From: Candidatus Bathyarchaeota archaeon BA2
GTDB taxonomy: Archaea > Thermoproteota > Bathyarchaeia > Bathyarchaeales > Bathyarchaeaceae
Length of the DNA: 43,519 nucleotides
Reading direction: 5' to 3'
Assembly (NCBI GenBank): GCA_001399795.1
Contig: LIHK01000008.1
Span: 1 to 43,519 of the forward strand
The position numbers were made by a program, and so were the translations under genes. The notes below the pieces were generated by a model. That model ran no database searches, had not been told where the DNA came from, and worked only from the letters and a program-made list of their open reading frames with translations. Positions 1 to 8,361 of this stretch are shown piece after piece (within the stretch, counting starts at the first letter, position 1; every line of letters starts with the position of its first letter).

Positions 1-813
1 GCTTACGCGCATATACTCAGTAGGCGGTGTTGGAGCAAAAATGCATAGGGTTCCGCCTTTTCGGCAGACACCCATCCCTTCTAACAAAGCTTTAACGTTC
101 GGCACAGTGACGATAACTATGTCCGCCCCCATTCCGTCTGTGACCTCTCTCACCTTCTCAGCTAAACTATCGCTCTGGGGATTTATCGCCAAGTCTGCTC
201 CAAATCGCTTCGCCACTTCCAGCCTATATTTGACTAAATCGCTGACGATGATTTGGCTTGCTCCAAGGCTTCTTGAAAACATGGCGTGGATGATTCCAGA
301 TGGACCAGCGCCCATGATGACCACTGTGTCTCCGGGTTGAACTTTACATTTTGTCAGCGCCCTCAGGCAGCATGCAACTGGCTCAATGAGGGTGGCTTCT
401 TTAAAAGAAACATGGTCCGGAATTTTCAGAGTGTCTGTCTGCAAGTTTGGGGCTGGCACCTTAAAGTGTTCAGCGAAGCCTCCGGGGTGTATGTGCGTCT
501 GTCCAAATTTTTCGCACATGGTGTAGTCTCCTCGGAGGCAATGGTGACAGGTGAGGCATGCAACGTGATGGTGAACAAAAACTCGTTCTCCAACCTTGAA
601 ACCCTCGACTTTCTCTCCCACCTCAACGATGACACCGGAAGGCTCGTGGCCAAGAACCAAGGGAGCCCTGTTTTTTAAGTACCATTCCATGAGGTCTGAT
701 CCGCATATTCCACAGGCTTTCATTTCCACAAGGATTTCGTCTGGTCTGATCTTCGGTTTTGGCATTTTCTCGATTCTTACATCGTCAAGGCTGTAGTAGA
801 CAGCGGCTTTCAT
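1..813 (-). CDS. Zinc-dependent alcohol/polyol dehydrogenase (MDR family), partial
   Basis: Medium-chain NAD(P)-dependent dehydrogenase that would oxidise a secondary alcohol or polyol in the cytoplasm. The first 271 residues are present and the C-terminus runs off the window. Visible: catalytic-zinc start KACGICGSDL and GHE near residues 35-70, a structural-zinc run of four cysteines (ACLTCHHCLRGDYTMC, about residues 95-110), and the Rossmann motif MGAGPSG. This layout is that of threonine 3-dehydrogenase, sorbitol or butanediol dehydrogenases; the exact substrate cannot be read. The start ATG at 813 begins MKAAVYYSL, the family's usual opening. It is divergent from the cupin gene and on the same strand as the 2-oxoacid dehydrogenase operon, though separated from it by the cupin gene. 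Confidence 0.88.
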   Translation of the reverse strand, partial: MKAAVYYSLDDVRIEKMPKPKIRPDEILVEMKACGICGSDLMEWYLKNRAPLVLGHEPSGVIVEVGEKVEGFKVGERVFVHHHVACLTCHHCLRGDYTMCEKFGQTHIHPGGFAEHFKVPAPNLQTDTLKIPDHVSFKEATLIEPVACCLRALTKCKVQPGDTVVIMGAGPSGIIHAMFSRSLGASQIIVSDLVKYRLEVAKRFGADLAINPQSDSLAEKVREVTDGMGADIVIVTVPNVKALLEGMGVCRKGGTLCIFAPTPPTEYMRVS

Positions 814-954
814 TCTGTTTCGATCGTGTTTCTGCATCGTTGGCACTTAAGGCTTTCTTCGTCGGTTGACAAGCCCAGAAACTTATCTACACGTTCAGAG
901 TATAGATTGAACCTGTGGGAGGAGCGAGCAACGTACGTAACAAAGGTTGAGAAG

Positions 955-1299
955 GTGAGGGAATACAAGGTTACCGAACAGGGGGCATACAGAGTCAAAG
1001 TCAAGTATCTACTTCATAAGGGTGTGGGCGCGGAGAGGCTTCAGCTTCGACTCTTCACCATAGATGTTGGAGGCTACACTCCGCTAGAGAGGCACGCCCA
1101 CGAACACGAGGTTTTCGTTCTTAGAGGAAGGGTTCTAGTTAGGGGAGGAGACAAAGAAGTCGTGGCAAGTCCTAGAGATGTAATGTTCATACCCTCCTAC
1201 GAGGAGCATCAATTCAGGAATGTTGGCGATGAACCAGTTGAATTTTTATGCACGAAAGAAACTGGTGGAATCCCAGAGATTTCAAAGAAGGGTGACTAG
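955..1299 (+). CDS. Single-domain cupin protein
   Basis: Small beta-barrel cupin. Motif 1 is seen as HAHEHEVFVLRGRV and motif 2 as PRDVMFIPSYEEHQF; the histidines and glutamate form the usual metal site. Its substrate is unknown. The frame is open from an ATG at 826, but that start would place about 43 unconserved residues over the promoter shared with the divergent dehydrogenase. A TATA-like stretch at 897-909 and an aaagg at 942-946 favour a GTG start at 955, giving 114 residues, a normal size for the family. Its stop overlaps the stop of the convergent E2 gene. It could be a sugar isomerase-like or regulatory cupin; nothing in the sequence decides. Confidence 0.7.
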   Translation: MREYKVTEQGAYRVKVKYLLHKGVGAERLQLRLFTIDVGGYTPLERHAHEHEVFVLRGRVLVRGGDKEVVASPRDVMFIPSYEEHQFRNVGDEPVEFLCTKETGGIPEISKKGD

Positions 1300-2447
1300 G
1301 CTAGAAGCGTTTCTGGGCTTTCCAAATTTTGCTTCACTTTTTGTAGGAATTCTGCGGCTTGAGCTCCGTCCACCACTCTATGGTCAAAGGTTAAACTCAG
1401 CTGAATTATGGACCTAACCACCATTTGCTCTTCCACTACCATCGGCTTTTCCGCAACTCTTCCAACTCCAAGTATCGCTGTTTGGGGAGGGTTAATTATG
1501 GGCGTGAAAACGTCTACTCCATACATGCCGAGGTTTGTGATGGTGAAGGTTCCACCAGTCAACTCTTCTTTTGTGAGCCTACTCTGCTTCGCCTTCTCCA
1601 CGAGCCCCTTCAAGGTGGAGGAGATTTTTGTGAGCGATTTTTCGTTGGCGTTGCGTACCACTGGAACAATGAGCCCCATCTCTGTGGCGACGGCGACTCC
1701 TATGTTGACATTGGCAAAAATTTTGATTTGCTCCTTTTCCAACGTTGAGTTTATGATGGGATGTTCCGTCAGGGCCTTCGCCACTGCTTTCACCAGCATG
1801 TCTGTGTAGGACACGTTAACCCTCCCACGGAGTTCGGCTGCGTTGGACATATCCACCTCCATGGTGATTGTACTCTGTGGGGCTGTTCGGGCGCTAAGGG
1901 AAACGCGCTCCGCAGCCGTCTTTCTTATTCCAGTTAAAGGTATAACCTCTCGCACTCGTGGCATTATCTTCAGTTCTTCAATGAGCCTCCTCACATCCTC
2001 CTCGACTATTCTTCCGCCAGGACCGCTTCCACGAATCTGGGTGAGGTCAATACCATGCTCCCCAGCTAATCTTTTAGCCGCCGGAGAGGCTATGATACGC
2101 CTTTCTACTCTCTCCTCAACTTTCCTTTCAGGAACAGCTACCGCTTTCCCGGCTTCTACCGCGGGCGGTGCGACGGCAACCTCGATTTCTGGAAGCTCTT
2201 CATCGAGGGCGGTTATGATGGCAAGCGTTCCGGCGACTGGCACATCCGTTCCTTCTTCCGCCAAAATTTTGCGGAGAACTCCGGAAGCTGGGGCTTCAAC
2301 TTCGTAGGTCGCTTTTTCGGAGAGCACTTCGACTAGAGGTTCTCCCTTCTCCACCATGTCGCCTTCTTTTTTGAACCATTGAACCACTGTTCCCTCTTTC
2401 ATGGTTAAGCTGAGCCTAGGCATCAAGATTCTTGTTACCAAATTCAA
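1296..2447 (-). CDS. 2-oxoacid (acetoin/pyruvate-type) dehydrogenase E2, dihydrolipoamide acyltransferase
   Basis: Core acyltransferase of a 2-oxoacid or acetoin dehydrogenase complex; it moves the acyl group from E1 to CoA through a swinging lipoyl arm. Domain order: lipoyl domain (residues about 8-85, lipoyl lysine in LSEKATYE), proline/alanine linker, peripheral subunit-binding domain (ASPAAKRLAGEHGIDL, about 118-150), then the catalytic CAT-like domain ending with the active-site motif TFDHRVVDG. Length 383 is usual. It is the third gene of the E1alpha-E1beta-E2 operon, 35 bases after E1beta. The first codon is TTG at 2447; an ATG at 2423 (MPRLSLTM) is an alternative. No lipoate ligase or E3 gene is visible nearby. 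Confidence 0.93.
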   Translation of the reverse strand: MNLVTRILMPRLSLTMKEGTVVQWFKKEGDMVEKGEPLVEVLSEKATYEVEAPASGVLRKILAEEGTDVPVAGTLAIITALDEELPEIEVAVAPPAVEAGKAVAVPERKVEERVERRIIASPAAKRLAGEHGIDLTQIRGSGPGGRIVEEDVRRLIEELKIMPRVREVIPLTGIRKTAAERVSLSARTAPQSTITMEVDMSNAAELRGRVNVSYTDMLVKAVAKALTEHPIINSTLEKEQIKIFANVNIGVAVATEMGLIVPVVRNANEKSLTKISSTLKGLVEKAKQSRLTKEELTGGTFTITNLGMYGVDVFTPIINPPQTAILGVGRVAEKPMVVEEQMVVRSIIQLSLTFDHRVVDGAQAAEFLQKVKQNLESPETLLA

Positions 2448-2482
2448 GCACCCATTAGTTTCGAAACCAAGATGGTGTTCAG

Positions 2483-3460
2483 CTAATAAACGATTTCCTT
2501 CACTGCTTTAACTATGCTCTTTTCGTTAGGTATGACAAATTGCTCTAGGGGCGGGCTGAAGGGTATAGGCGTGTCCGGCTCCGCCACTCGCTTGATAGGG
2601 GCATCCAGATAATCCAGCGCCTCCTCAGCAACAACAGCTGCGATTTCTGCACTTACACCCGCTGTCTTGCAGTTCTCTGTAACAATGGCTATGCGACCAG
2701 TCTTCTTAACAGAATCTACGATTGCTTGCTTATCTAGGGGAACAAGCGTTCGTGGATCAACAACCTCTACGTCGATTCCCTCTTTAGTGAGCATCTCAGC
2801 CGCGGAAAGCGCCTTGTGAACCATGTATAAAGTGGCGACTATCGTAACGTCTTTTCCTTCTCTTTTAATGTCTGCCACACCAAACGGAATCGTATACTCT
2901 TCTTCAGGAACCTCTCCTTCAACGGGATAAAGGAGTTTATGTTCAAAGAACATCACTGGATCGTCGTCTCTTATTGCTGTTTTCAGCAAGCCTTTGGCAT
3001 CGTAGGGAGTCGAAGGCATGGCGATTTTCAATCCGGGAACGTGCATAAACCAAGCTTCAAGACTTTGGGAGTGATGTGACGCTATGTTGACTCCCGCGCC
3101 GAAAGGCATTCTGATTACAACTGGCACCTTGGCTTGACCGCCAAACATGTACCTCATCTTTGCTACTTGATTTGCTATCTGGTCCATGGCTAAGGCTGAG
3201 AGGTCTCCGAACATGATTTCAGCTATCGGTCTCATGCCCGTTATCGCTGCGCCAGCGGCGACTCCTATGATGGCGGATTCGGAGATGGGTGTGTCTCGAA
3301 CCCGCTCGTCTCCAAACTCTTCTGCAAGTCCCTTCGTAACTTTGAAGGCTCCATTCCAGTATCGTCCAACGTCTTCTCCTAACAAGAACACGGTTTTGTC
3401 TCGAAGCATTTCCTCCCGCAAAGCCTCGCGAAGCGCGTCTCGATAGGTTATTCGCCTCAT
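2483..3460 (-). CDS. 2-oxoacid/acetoin dehydrogenase E1 component, beta subunit
   Basis: Beta half of the thiamine-diphosphate E1 enzyme. Seen: the opening ITYRDALREALREEM, LLGEDVGRYWNGAFKVTKGL, and the conserved block RDTPISESAIIGVAAGAAI that lies at the alpha/beta interface. The C-terminal transketolase-like domain carries VEVVDPRTLVPLD. The start is taken as ATG 3460, which lies 11 bases after a gaggcga ribosome site; an upstream GTG at 3469 is too close to that site. It sits directly after E1alpha with a very short gap, so the two subunits are almost certainly co-translated. The family covers pyruvate, branched-chain and acetoin enzymes, and the sequence alone does not settle which. Confidence 0.93.
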   Translation of the reverse strand: MRRITYRDALREALREEMLRDKTVFLLGEDVGRYWNGAFKVTKGLAEEFGDERVRDTPISESAIIGVAAGAAITGMRPIAEIMFGDLSALAMDQIANQVAKMRYMFGGQAKVPVVIRMPFGAGVNIASHHSQSLEAWFMHVPGLKIAMPSTPYDAKGLLKTAIRDDDPVMFFEHKLLYPVEGEVPEEEYTIPFGVADIKREGKDVTIVATLYMVHKALSAAEMLTKEGIDVEVVDPRTLVPLDKQAIVDSVKKTGRIAIVTENCKTAGVSAEIAAVVAEEALDYLDAPIKRVAEPDTPIPFSPPLEQFVIPNEKSIVKAVKEIVY

Positions 3461-3475
3461 TTTTAACACTCGCCT

Positions 3476-4435
3476 CTAAGCGTACACTTCCTCCAATGCT
3501 TCTTCAGGTTCTGGATAAGGGCTATCCATGGCAAATTTTGTGGCCTTTTCCGCGGCGGCGATGACATCCTGTTCGATTTTGTCGGCTTCTTTCTCGGTTA
3601 AGACTTCTGTTTCGACAAGCTTTGCCTTAAATCTTAGAACCGGGTCTTTCTTAAGCCACTCTTCAACCTCTTCTTTTGGCCTGTAGGTTGCTGGGTCAAA
3701 CCTTGAATGCCCCTTATGTCTGTACGTTTTGCACTCCATTAACGTTGGACCCTTACCTTCCCTCGCCCGCTTAATCGCCTCGCGCGCCGCCTCACACACC
3801 GCAAGCACATCGTTTCCGTCCACAGAAACTCCTGGAATGCCGTAGGCTACAGCTCTATCAGCAACATTTTCGATCAGCATGACTCTTGACTGGCGGGTGC
3901 CCATAGCATACAGGTTGTTTTCGCAAACAAAAACCACCGGGAGCGTCCAGATGGCTGCCATGTTAATTCCTTCGTGAAAGGTTCCTTGATTTGAGGCCCC
4001 CTCACCGAAGAAGCAGGCTACAACTTGGTCGGTTCCCCTAAGTTTAATCGACAACCCCGCACCAGAGGCTATGGGAATTCCGGCGCCCACAACAGCGGTT
4101 GCACCAAGCATGCCTACGCTGAAATCGGCGATGTGCATAGAGCCGCCTTTGCCCTTGCAGTAGCCCGTCTTCTTGCCCAGTATCTCTGCCATAGTTCTTT
4201 CGAGTTGGGCGCCCTTCGCTATGCAGTGGCCGTGTCCGCGGTGGGTACTCGTTATGTAGTCGTCCCTTCTAAGGTTGGAGCACACGCCGACAGCCACGGC
4301 CTCTTGCCCAGCGTAGAGGTGGAGGGTTCCTGGAACAAGGTTTTGACCATACAATTCAAAGGCTTTCTCTTCAAAATGCCTAATTTCCAGCATCTTTCTG
4401 TACATTTCAATCATTTTCTCTTTTTTTAACTTCAA
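3476..4435 (-). CDS. 2-oxoacid/acetoin dehydrogenase E1 component, alpha subunit
   Basis: Alpha subunit of the thiamine-diphosphate dehydrogenase, which decarboxylates a 2-oxoacid or cleaves acetoin. The TPP/Mg motif GEGASNQGTFHEGINMAA...NN is present near residues 145-175, and YRHKGHSRFDP carries the regulatory-loop histidines. The block GYCKGKGGSMHIADFSVGML resembles acetoin-type (AcoA) and Gram-positive PdhA proteins more than branched-chain enzymes; this is a family-resemblance argument. Length 319 is usual. It is the first gene of the operon. TTG at 4435 follows a gaggga site by ten bases; ATG 4414 is possible. The neighbouring alcohol dehydrogenase would fit an acetoin/butanediol route, but that is inference. 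Confidence 0.92.
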   Translation of the reverse strand: MKLKKEKMIEMYRKMLEIRHFEEKAFELYGQNLVPGTLHLYAGQEAVAVGVCSNLRRDDYITSTHRGHGHCIAKGAQLERTMAEILGKKTGYCKGKGGSMHIADFSVGMLGATAVVGAGIPIASGAGLSIKLRGTDQVVACFFGEGASNQGTFHEGINMAAIWTLPVVFVCENNLYAMGTRQSRVMLIENVADRAVAYGIPGVSVDGNDVLAVCEAAREAIKRAREGKGPTLMECKTYRHKGHSRFDPATYRPKEEVEEWLKKDPVLRFKAKLVETEVLTEKEADKIEQDVIAAAEKATKFAMDSPYPEPEEALEEVYA

Positions 4436-4698
4436 TTAGTCATCCCTCTTGAAAATGTATGGGTTTCCCTCTGATATTTGATGTCGTTACACTAGGGGGT
4501 TGTGTTGCAAATGTCCTATTTTTTGTTTGCTACAGTCCAAGTTTCTTTGCGTCATGGCTCGAAGGGTTTGTAAGTGCTGTTGTTCTGATGTTGCAACGGA
4601 GCAGCTGTATTTGGCATACAATTTTTGTGTGTCAGTTTTATAGGAAAATAACTATTAAGTATGGGCATTTCTACCATTGACATTAAAGGGGAGCTAAA

Positions 4699-5862
4699 TT
4701 GGTGTACGATGAAGAGAATATTCTCCTCATGACGCCGGGGCCTGTTCCATTCCACCCCAGAGTTTATCAAGCCATGTCTAGGGTTGTATTTCATCATCGA
4801 ACACCCGAGTATAGAAAAACTTTCGGAGAATGCGTTTCTATGATGAAGGAAGTGATGCAAACAAAGAATGATGTCTTTATCTTCACAGGCTCTGGAACAG
4901 CTGCCATGGATGCTGCAATCGCCAACTGCATTTCTCCGGGGGATAAAGTGCTGAACTTGATAGATGGAAAGTTCAGTGAGCGCTGGGCAGAAATAACAGA
5001 AACTTTTGGAGCCAAACCCATCCGGTTGGACGTTGAATGGGGAAAGGCAGTTAAACCAGAAATGGTTTCCGACGCGTTGGAGAAAGAACCAGACATAAAA
5101 TTCGTGACAATGTGCCACAACGAGACCTCCACAGCAGTTCTTAATCCAGTTCAAGAAATAGCTGAGATAACAAGTGAACAGGGCAAGATACTCCTAGTTG
5201 ACGGCATCACTTCGGTTGGTGGCGACTATGTCTATCCAGATAAGTGGGGCATTGACATCTTGGTCGCAGGCTCCCAGAAATGTTTAGGATGTCCACCCGG
5301 TCTAGGAATGATTATGGTGGGGCCTAGAGCATGGGATGTAATCAATAAAAGAGAAAAAATACCATCATACTACGTCAACCTTCCAGCCTACAAGAAATCC
5401 TTTGAAAAGAGTTCAGAGCCCCCATACACTTCAGCCATATCGTTAATCTACGGGCTACACGAGGCGCTCACCATGATCCTTGAGGAAGGCTATGAAAACC
5501 GAGTGAGAAGGCATAGGTTGATGGCTGAGGCCGTGAGAAGGGGAATGGAAGCCCTTGGTCTCCAACTTCTAGCTGAAAAGGGGTGCGAATCGAACACCAT
5601 AACTGCGCTGAAATACCCGGAAGGGATTGATGACGGTGCTTTCCGCAAGGGGATGCAGAAACATGGAACTCTAGTTGCTGGTGGACAAGCGCATCTTAGA
5701 GGAAAAATTTTCCGGGTAGCGCACATGAACATTATAGCTGAGAGGGAAATTTTACTCGTACTTGCCTTGACCGGCCTTGTTTTGAGGGAACTCGGATTCG
5801 AATGTGAAAGTGAGGCAGGAGTCTCCGCGGCACAAGAAGTGTTCCTGAAAAATCTGAAATAA
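4699..5862 (+). CDS. Class V aminotransferase (alanine/serine-glyoxylate or phosphoserine type)
   Basis: PLP enzyme of fold type I that transfers an amino group between small amino acids and a 2-oxoacid. Seen: the opening LLMTPGPVPFHPRVYQAM, FTGSGTAAMDAAI (phosphate-binding region), LVDGITSVGGDY, and the Schiff-base lysine in AGSQKCLGCPPGL near residue 195. Length 387 is usual for the serine-glyoxylate/alanine-glyoxylate group, which in several archaea includes the working phosphoserine aminotransferase. A SerA-like dehydrogenase follows on the same strand, so a serine-biosynthesis role is plausible. Start TTG 4699 or GTG 4702, both after a ggggag site. It is divergent from the dehydrogenase operon across about 260 bases that hold only promoter-like AT-rich sequence. 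Confidence 0.88.
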   Translation: MVYDEENILLMTPGPVPFHPRVYQAMSRVVFHHRTPEYRKTFGECVSMMKEVMQTKNDVFIFTGSGTAAMDAAIANCISPGDKVLNLIDGKFSERWAEITETFGAKPIRLDVEWGKAVKPEMVSDALEKEPDIKFVTMCHNETSTAVLNPVQEIAEITSEQGKILLVDGITSVGGDYVYPDKWGIDILVAGSQKCLGCPPGLGMIMVGPRAWDVINKREKIPSYYVNLPAYKKSFEKSSEPPYTSAISLIYGLHEALTMILEEGYENRVRRHRLMAEAVRRGMEALGLQLLAEKGCESNTITALKYPEGIDDGAFRKGMQKHGTLVAGGQAHLRGKIFRVAHMNIIAEREILLVLALTGLVLRELGFECESEAGVSAAQEVFLKNLK

Positions 5863-6016
5863 TTTCCTAACCTTCCTAATCGAAGACAGTAAATGAAGAT
5901 GAAGCATTAAACATCATAAAACTGAGTAGAAGCTTCTCCCCTAAAAGATATCCATAAACCTTAATATTGCACTAATGAGAAAGTCTATAAGATCGATTCT
6001 ATACCTAGGTGAAACG

Positions 6017-6934
6017 ATGAATAAACATAAGATCTTGGTAGCTGATGACTACGGTAAAAAATTCTATGATGAACTGGCTAGGTACGGAGAGGTCGTCAAA
6101 GCAACTGATGTTGACGACGACATTCAACTGGATGATGTCACTATGCTTGTGGTTAGAAGCAAAACAAAGGTTAATGAAGAACTCGTCAACAGGATGCGGA
6201 ATTTGAAGTGCGTGATAACTGCCACTCATGGTATTGATCATGTGGATGTAAACTGTTTAAAAGAAAAGGGAATAGAGTTTTATAACATTCCTGTTCAATC
6301 CTACGACATTGCACAGGGCGTTATTGCGTACATTTTGGCGCACTCCACAAACCTTGTAGAAGGAGACAGATCGATGAAGCGCGGAGAATGGAAGAAGAAG
6401 AAGTTGATGGGGTGTCGGATAAAGGGGAAAACTTTAGGTATAATTGGTTATGGCAGAATAGGAAAGGAGGTTGCTAGAATGGCCTCTGCTCTTGAAATGA
6501 ACGTTGTTGTTTATGACCCCTATGTTAAAAGTGAAATTGCCGTAACCTTGAATGAGCTTTTAGAGGCATCAGATTTTATAACTATTCACGTCCCTTTAAC
6601 TGAAAAAACCAAACATATGATCGGAAAAAATGAAATCAGTAAAATGAAGGATGGGGCGCATTTAATAAACACGTCAAGAGGCGGAGTCATAGATGAAGAG
6701 GCTTTGTTAGACGCACTACATCGAGGAAAACTTAGCGGCGTAGCACTGGACGTTTATGAGCATCATCCACCTTTTGAAAACAAGTTGTCTAATAGGCTAA
6801 TTAAAGACAAGAGGGTAATAGCAACCCCCCACAGTATTGGCCAAACCATTGAAGCAATAGAAGAAAAAGGAGAAGGGGTATTAAAAATTATTAAAGATTA
6901 TATCAGAAGGCGCCACTCATTAAAGATAGTTTAA
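6017..6934 (+). CDS. D-2-hydroxyacid dehydrogenase, SerA (phosphoglycerate dehydrogenase)-like
   Basis: NAD-dependent D-isomer-specific hydroxyacid dehydrogenase, probably acting on 3-phosphoglycerate or a related acid. Seen: the Rossmann motif GKTLGIIGYGRIGKEVARMA, HVPLTEKTKHMIG, NTSRGGVIDEEALLDAL (catalytic Arg), the Glu of DVYEHHP, and the His of ATPHSIGQT. It ends at about 305 residues, so the ACT/regulatory domains of long SerA are absent. Start ATG 6017 follows aggtg at the right distance; a longer frame from 5975 has no ribosome site and covers a TATA-like cttaatat near 5959. The upstream neighbour is the aminotransferase, the partner expected in the phosphorylated serine pathway. Glyoxylate or hydroxypyruvate reductase activity cannot be excluded. 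Confidence 0.88.
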   Translation: MNKHKILVADDYGKKFYDELARYGEVVKATDVDDDIQLDDVTMLVVRSKTKVNEELVNRMRNLKCVITATHGIDHVDVNCLKEKGIEFYNIPVQSYDIAQGVIAYILAHSTNLVEGDRSMKRGEWKKKKLMGCRIKGKTLGIIGYGRIGKEVARMASALEMNVVVYDPYVKSEIAVTLNELLEASDFITIHVPLTEKTKHMIGKNEISKMKDGAHLINTSRGGVIDEEALLDALHRGKLSGVALDVYEHHPPFENKLSNRLIKDKRVIATPHSIGQTIEAIEEKGEGVLKIIKDYIRRRHSLKIV

Positions 6935-6940
6935 TACCGC

Positions 6941-7066
6941 AGCAAAATTGTTGCACTCGAACCAGTCGATTACGATTGGTTCTCCTATCCGGAGGAGTGG
7001 GAGAAAGTATTTCCAAAAGCTGCAGCAATTGCCAAACAGATGCTTCTGGGCAAAACACAAGATTGA
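6941..7066 (+). pseudogene. C-terminal fragment of an unrecognised protein
   Basis: An open stretch of 41 codons with natural protein composition, including VDYDWFSYPEEWEKVFPKAA, ends at a TGA at 7064-7066. It has no start codon and reads back directly into the stop of the SerA-like gene, so its beginning is missing. It looks like the tail of a gene cut off at a recombination junction just after the SerA stop. The next frame (7125-7994) continues with mobile-element-like protein. The family was not recognised; a search with the fragment would decide whether both pieces belong to one protein. Confidence 0.35.
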
Positions 7067-7124
7067 GGGCGGGATCTTACCTCTTCAAACGACAGAGGTT
7101 TTGCCAGCCTATGAAGTTTTTGGA

Positions 7125-7994
7125 ATGGCGAAAGAAGAACGCGATGAACTTCTTAAGGAGACTTTCTTTGGAAGGAAGTATCTAAGGGAGAGAAGGCCTA
7201 AAGAAGTTGAAAAAGAGGCTGTAGAGAAACCAGCCCTAAAGGAAGAGGCAAAGACCAGAACCTTAGAAGAGATAATTGCCACAATGACTCCTTTTGAAAA
7301 GGCAATTTTGTGGGCTATAGGAACAGGAAACTACAATGCCTCAGACATTTATGAAAAGGGGAATAAAAAGCTAAAAGAGATGGGATGCTCGACAAGGCAT
7401 TATTCTGAGTTTAAAAAGAAGTTTTATGAGTTTGCAAAGCTTCCACCAGAAGGAAAAGGATTAATAGAATTTACAAAAAGAGGAAGGGGCTTTTGCTATT
7501 GGCTTTCAAAATGGGGAGAAATTGCCTTTGCAGAAAAGTTTGGTATGCCCTCTGACCGAGCCATAAATGAGCTTGGAGGCGGAGGAAAACCATCAAAAGC
7601 CGTAGCCTTGGAAGTGATTAAGGAATGGCTTGAACCAGAAGGCTACAAAGTAACCAAGGAAGAGGAAATTGAGACGGACTTAACTGAAAGCCAAAGGGGC
7701 TACACCGACCTCGTAGCAGAAAAAGAAGGCGAAACTTTAAGGATTGAGATTGAACACCGCTCACCAAAGGAACAAGTGGAGAAGAACATAAGAAAGAATT
7801 TGGAATATTCGGATACCCTTTACATAATAGCCAGCGATGAAACAGCAAAAAAGAAAGCAATTCAGGTTGCCTTAAAAACAATGTTTCGCCTAAGAAGAGA
7901 AAAGCTAGATAAGGAATTAAAAGTTGAGGTAGCGAACATCGAGCAGTTAAAAAGAAGTAAGTTTAGGGAATGGTTCAAAATAAAAAATAAGTGA
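7125..7994 (+). CDS. Probable C-terminal remnant of an archaeal mobile-element ATPase/nuclease-like protein
   Basis: Not firmly recognised. The frame is open from 6948, but the readable protein starts around GGILPLQTTEVLPAYEVFGM and the first good start is ATG 7125 (MAKEERDELL). Visible parts: a charged linker, a helical winged-helix-like segment (MTPFEKAILWAIGTGNYNAS, about residues 50-70 from that start), a basic FTKRGRGFCYWLSKWGEIAF block, and a C-terminal region GYTDLVAEKEGETLRIEIEH that looks like a PD-(D/E)XK nuclease-fold core. No Walker motifs are present, so if it derives from a HerA/DUF87-type conjugation ATPase it has lost its N-terminal half. Lysine/glutamate-rich composition differs from the neighbouring metabolic genes. 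The family link is inference. Confidence 0.5.
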   Translation: MAKEERDELLKETFFGRKYLRERRPKEVEKEAVEKPALKEEAKTRTLEEIIATMTPFEKAILWAIGTGNYNASDIYEKGNKKLKEMGCSTRHYSEFKKKFYEFAKLPPEGKGLIEFTKRGRGFCYWLSKWGEIAFAEKFGMPSDRAINELGGGGKPSKAVALEVIKEWLEPEGYKVTKEEEIETDLTESQRGYTDLVAEKEGETLRIEIEHRSPKEQVEKNIRKNLEYSDTLYIIASDETAKKKAIQVALKTMFRLRREKLDKELKVEVANIEQLKRSKFREWFKIKNK

Positions 7995-8101
7995 GGAAAT
8001 AATAAAGGAAGAGTTAAGGTATACTTCTTTAATATACCTCTTTAATGGAATATATTTTTGGTAACTATGGGTCCATCGTCATCACAACTGGAATCATATA
8101 A

Positions 8102-8219
8102 TAGGGTAAAGTTTAATCTGCAATCTCCTAATTTCCAGTATTTACATCTAGGACATTTTAAAGCCATGACCTAATATATTAGTCTAAATATTAGGTCCGA
8201 TTTTTCAAACTTTACCCTA
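8102..8219. mobile_element. MITE-like element with terminal inverted repeats and possible TA duplication
   Basis: A 13-base perfect inverted repeat (tagggtaaagttt at 8102-8114, complement at 8207-8219) bounds 118 bases without coding potential. The outer TA of each end could be the target duplication typical of IS630/Tc1-type transposition. Inside lies a near-perfect hairpin, gacctaatat at 8168-8177 against its complement at 8188-8197, with further pairing in the loop. It sits between the element remnant and the peptide locus, in an AT-rich stretch of about 370 bases (7995-8361) that otherwise holds only promoter-like sequence. No transposase that could move it is present in the window. Confidence 0.5.
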
Positions 8220-8361
8220 ACTTTTATACCTAACTCTCTGGCAAGCGCGCGCTCTGCCGCTACCGCAAACCACGCCTATAAGTTTGACTAGTCAAAGCCC
8301 TGAGAAAAGTGCCAAAATCTTGATATGAGCGAAGAAGTAATATACAATCAGTAGTGATAAT

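Noticed and set aside
4552-5154. 200-codon minus-strand frame opposite the aminotransferase
   Set aside because: Shadow of the class V aminotransferase; composition is not protein-like.
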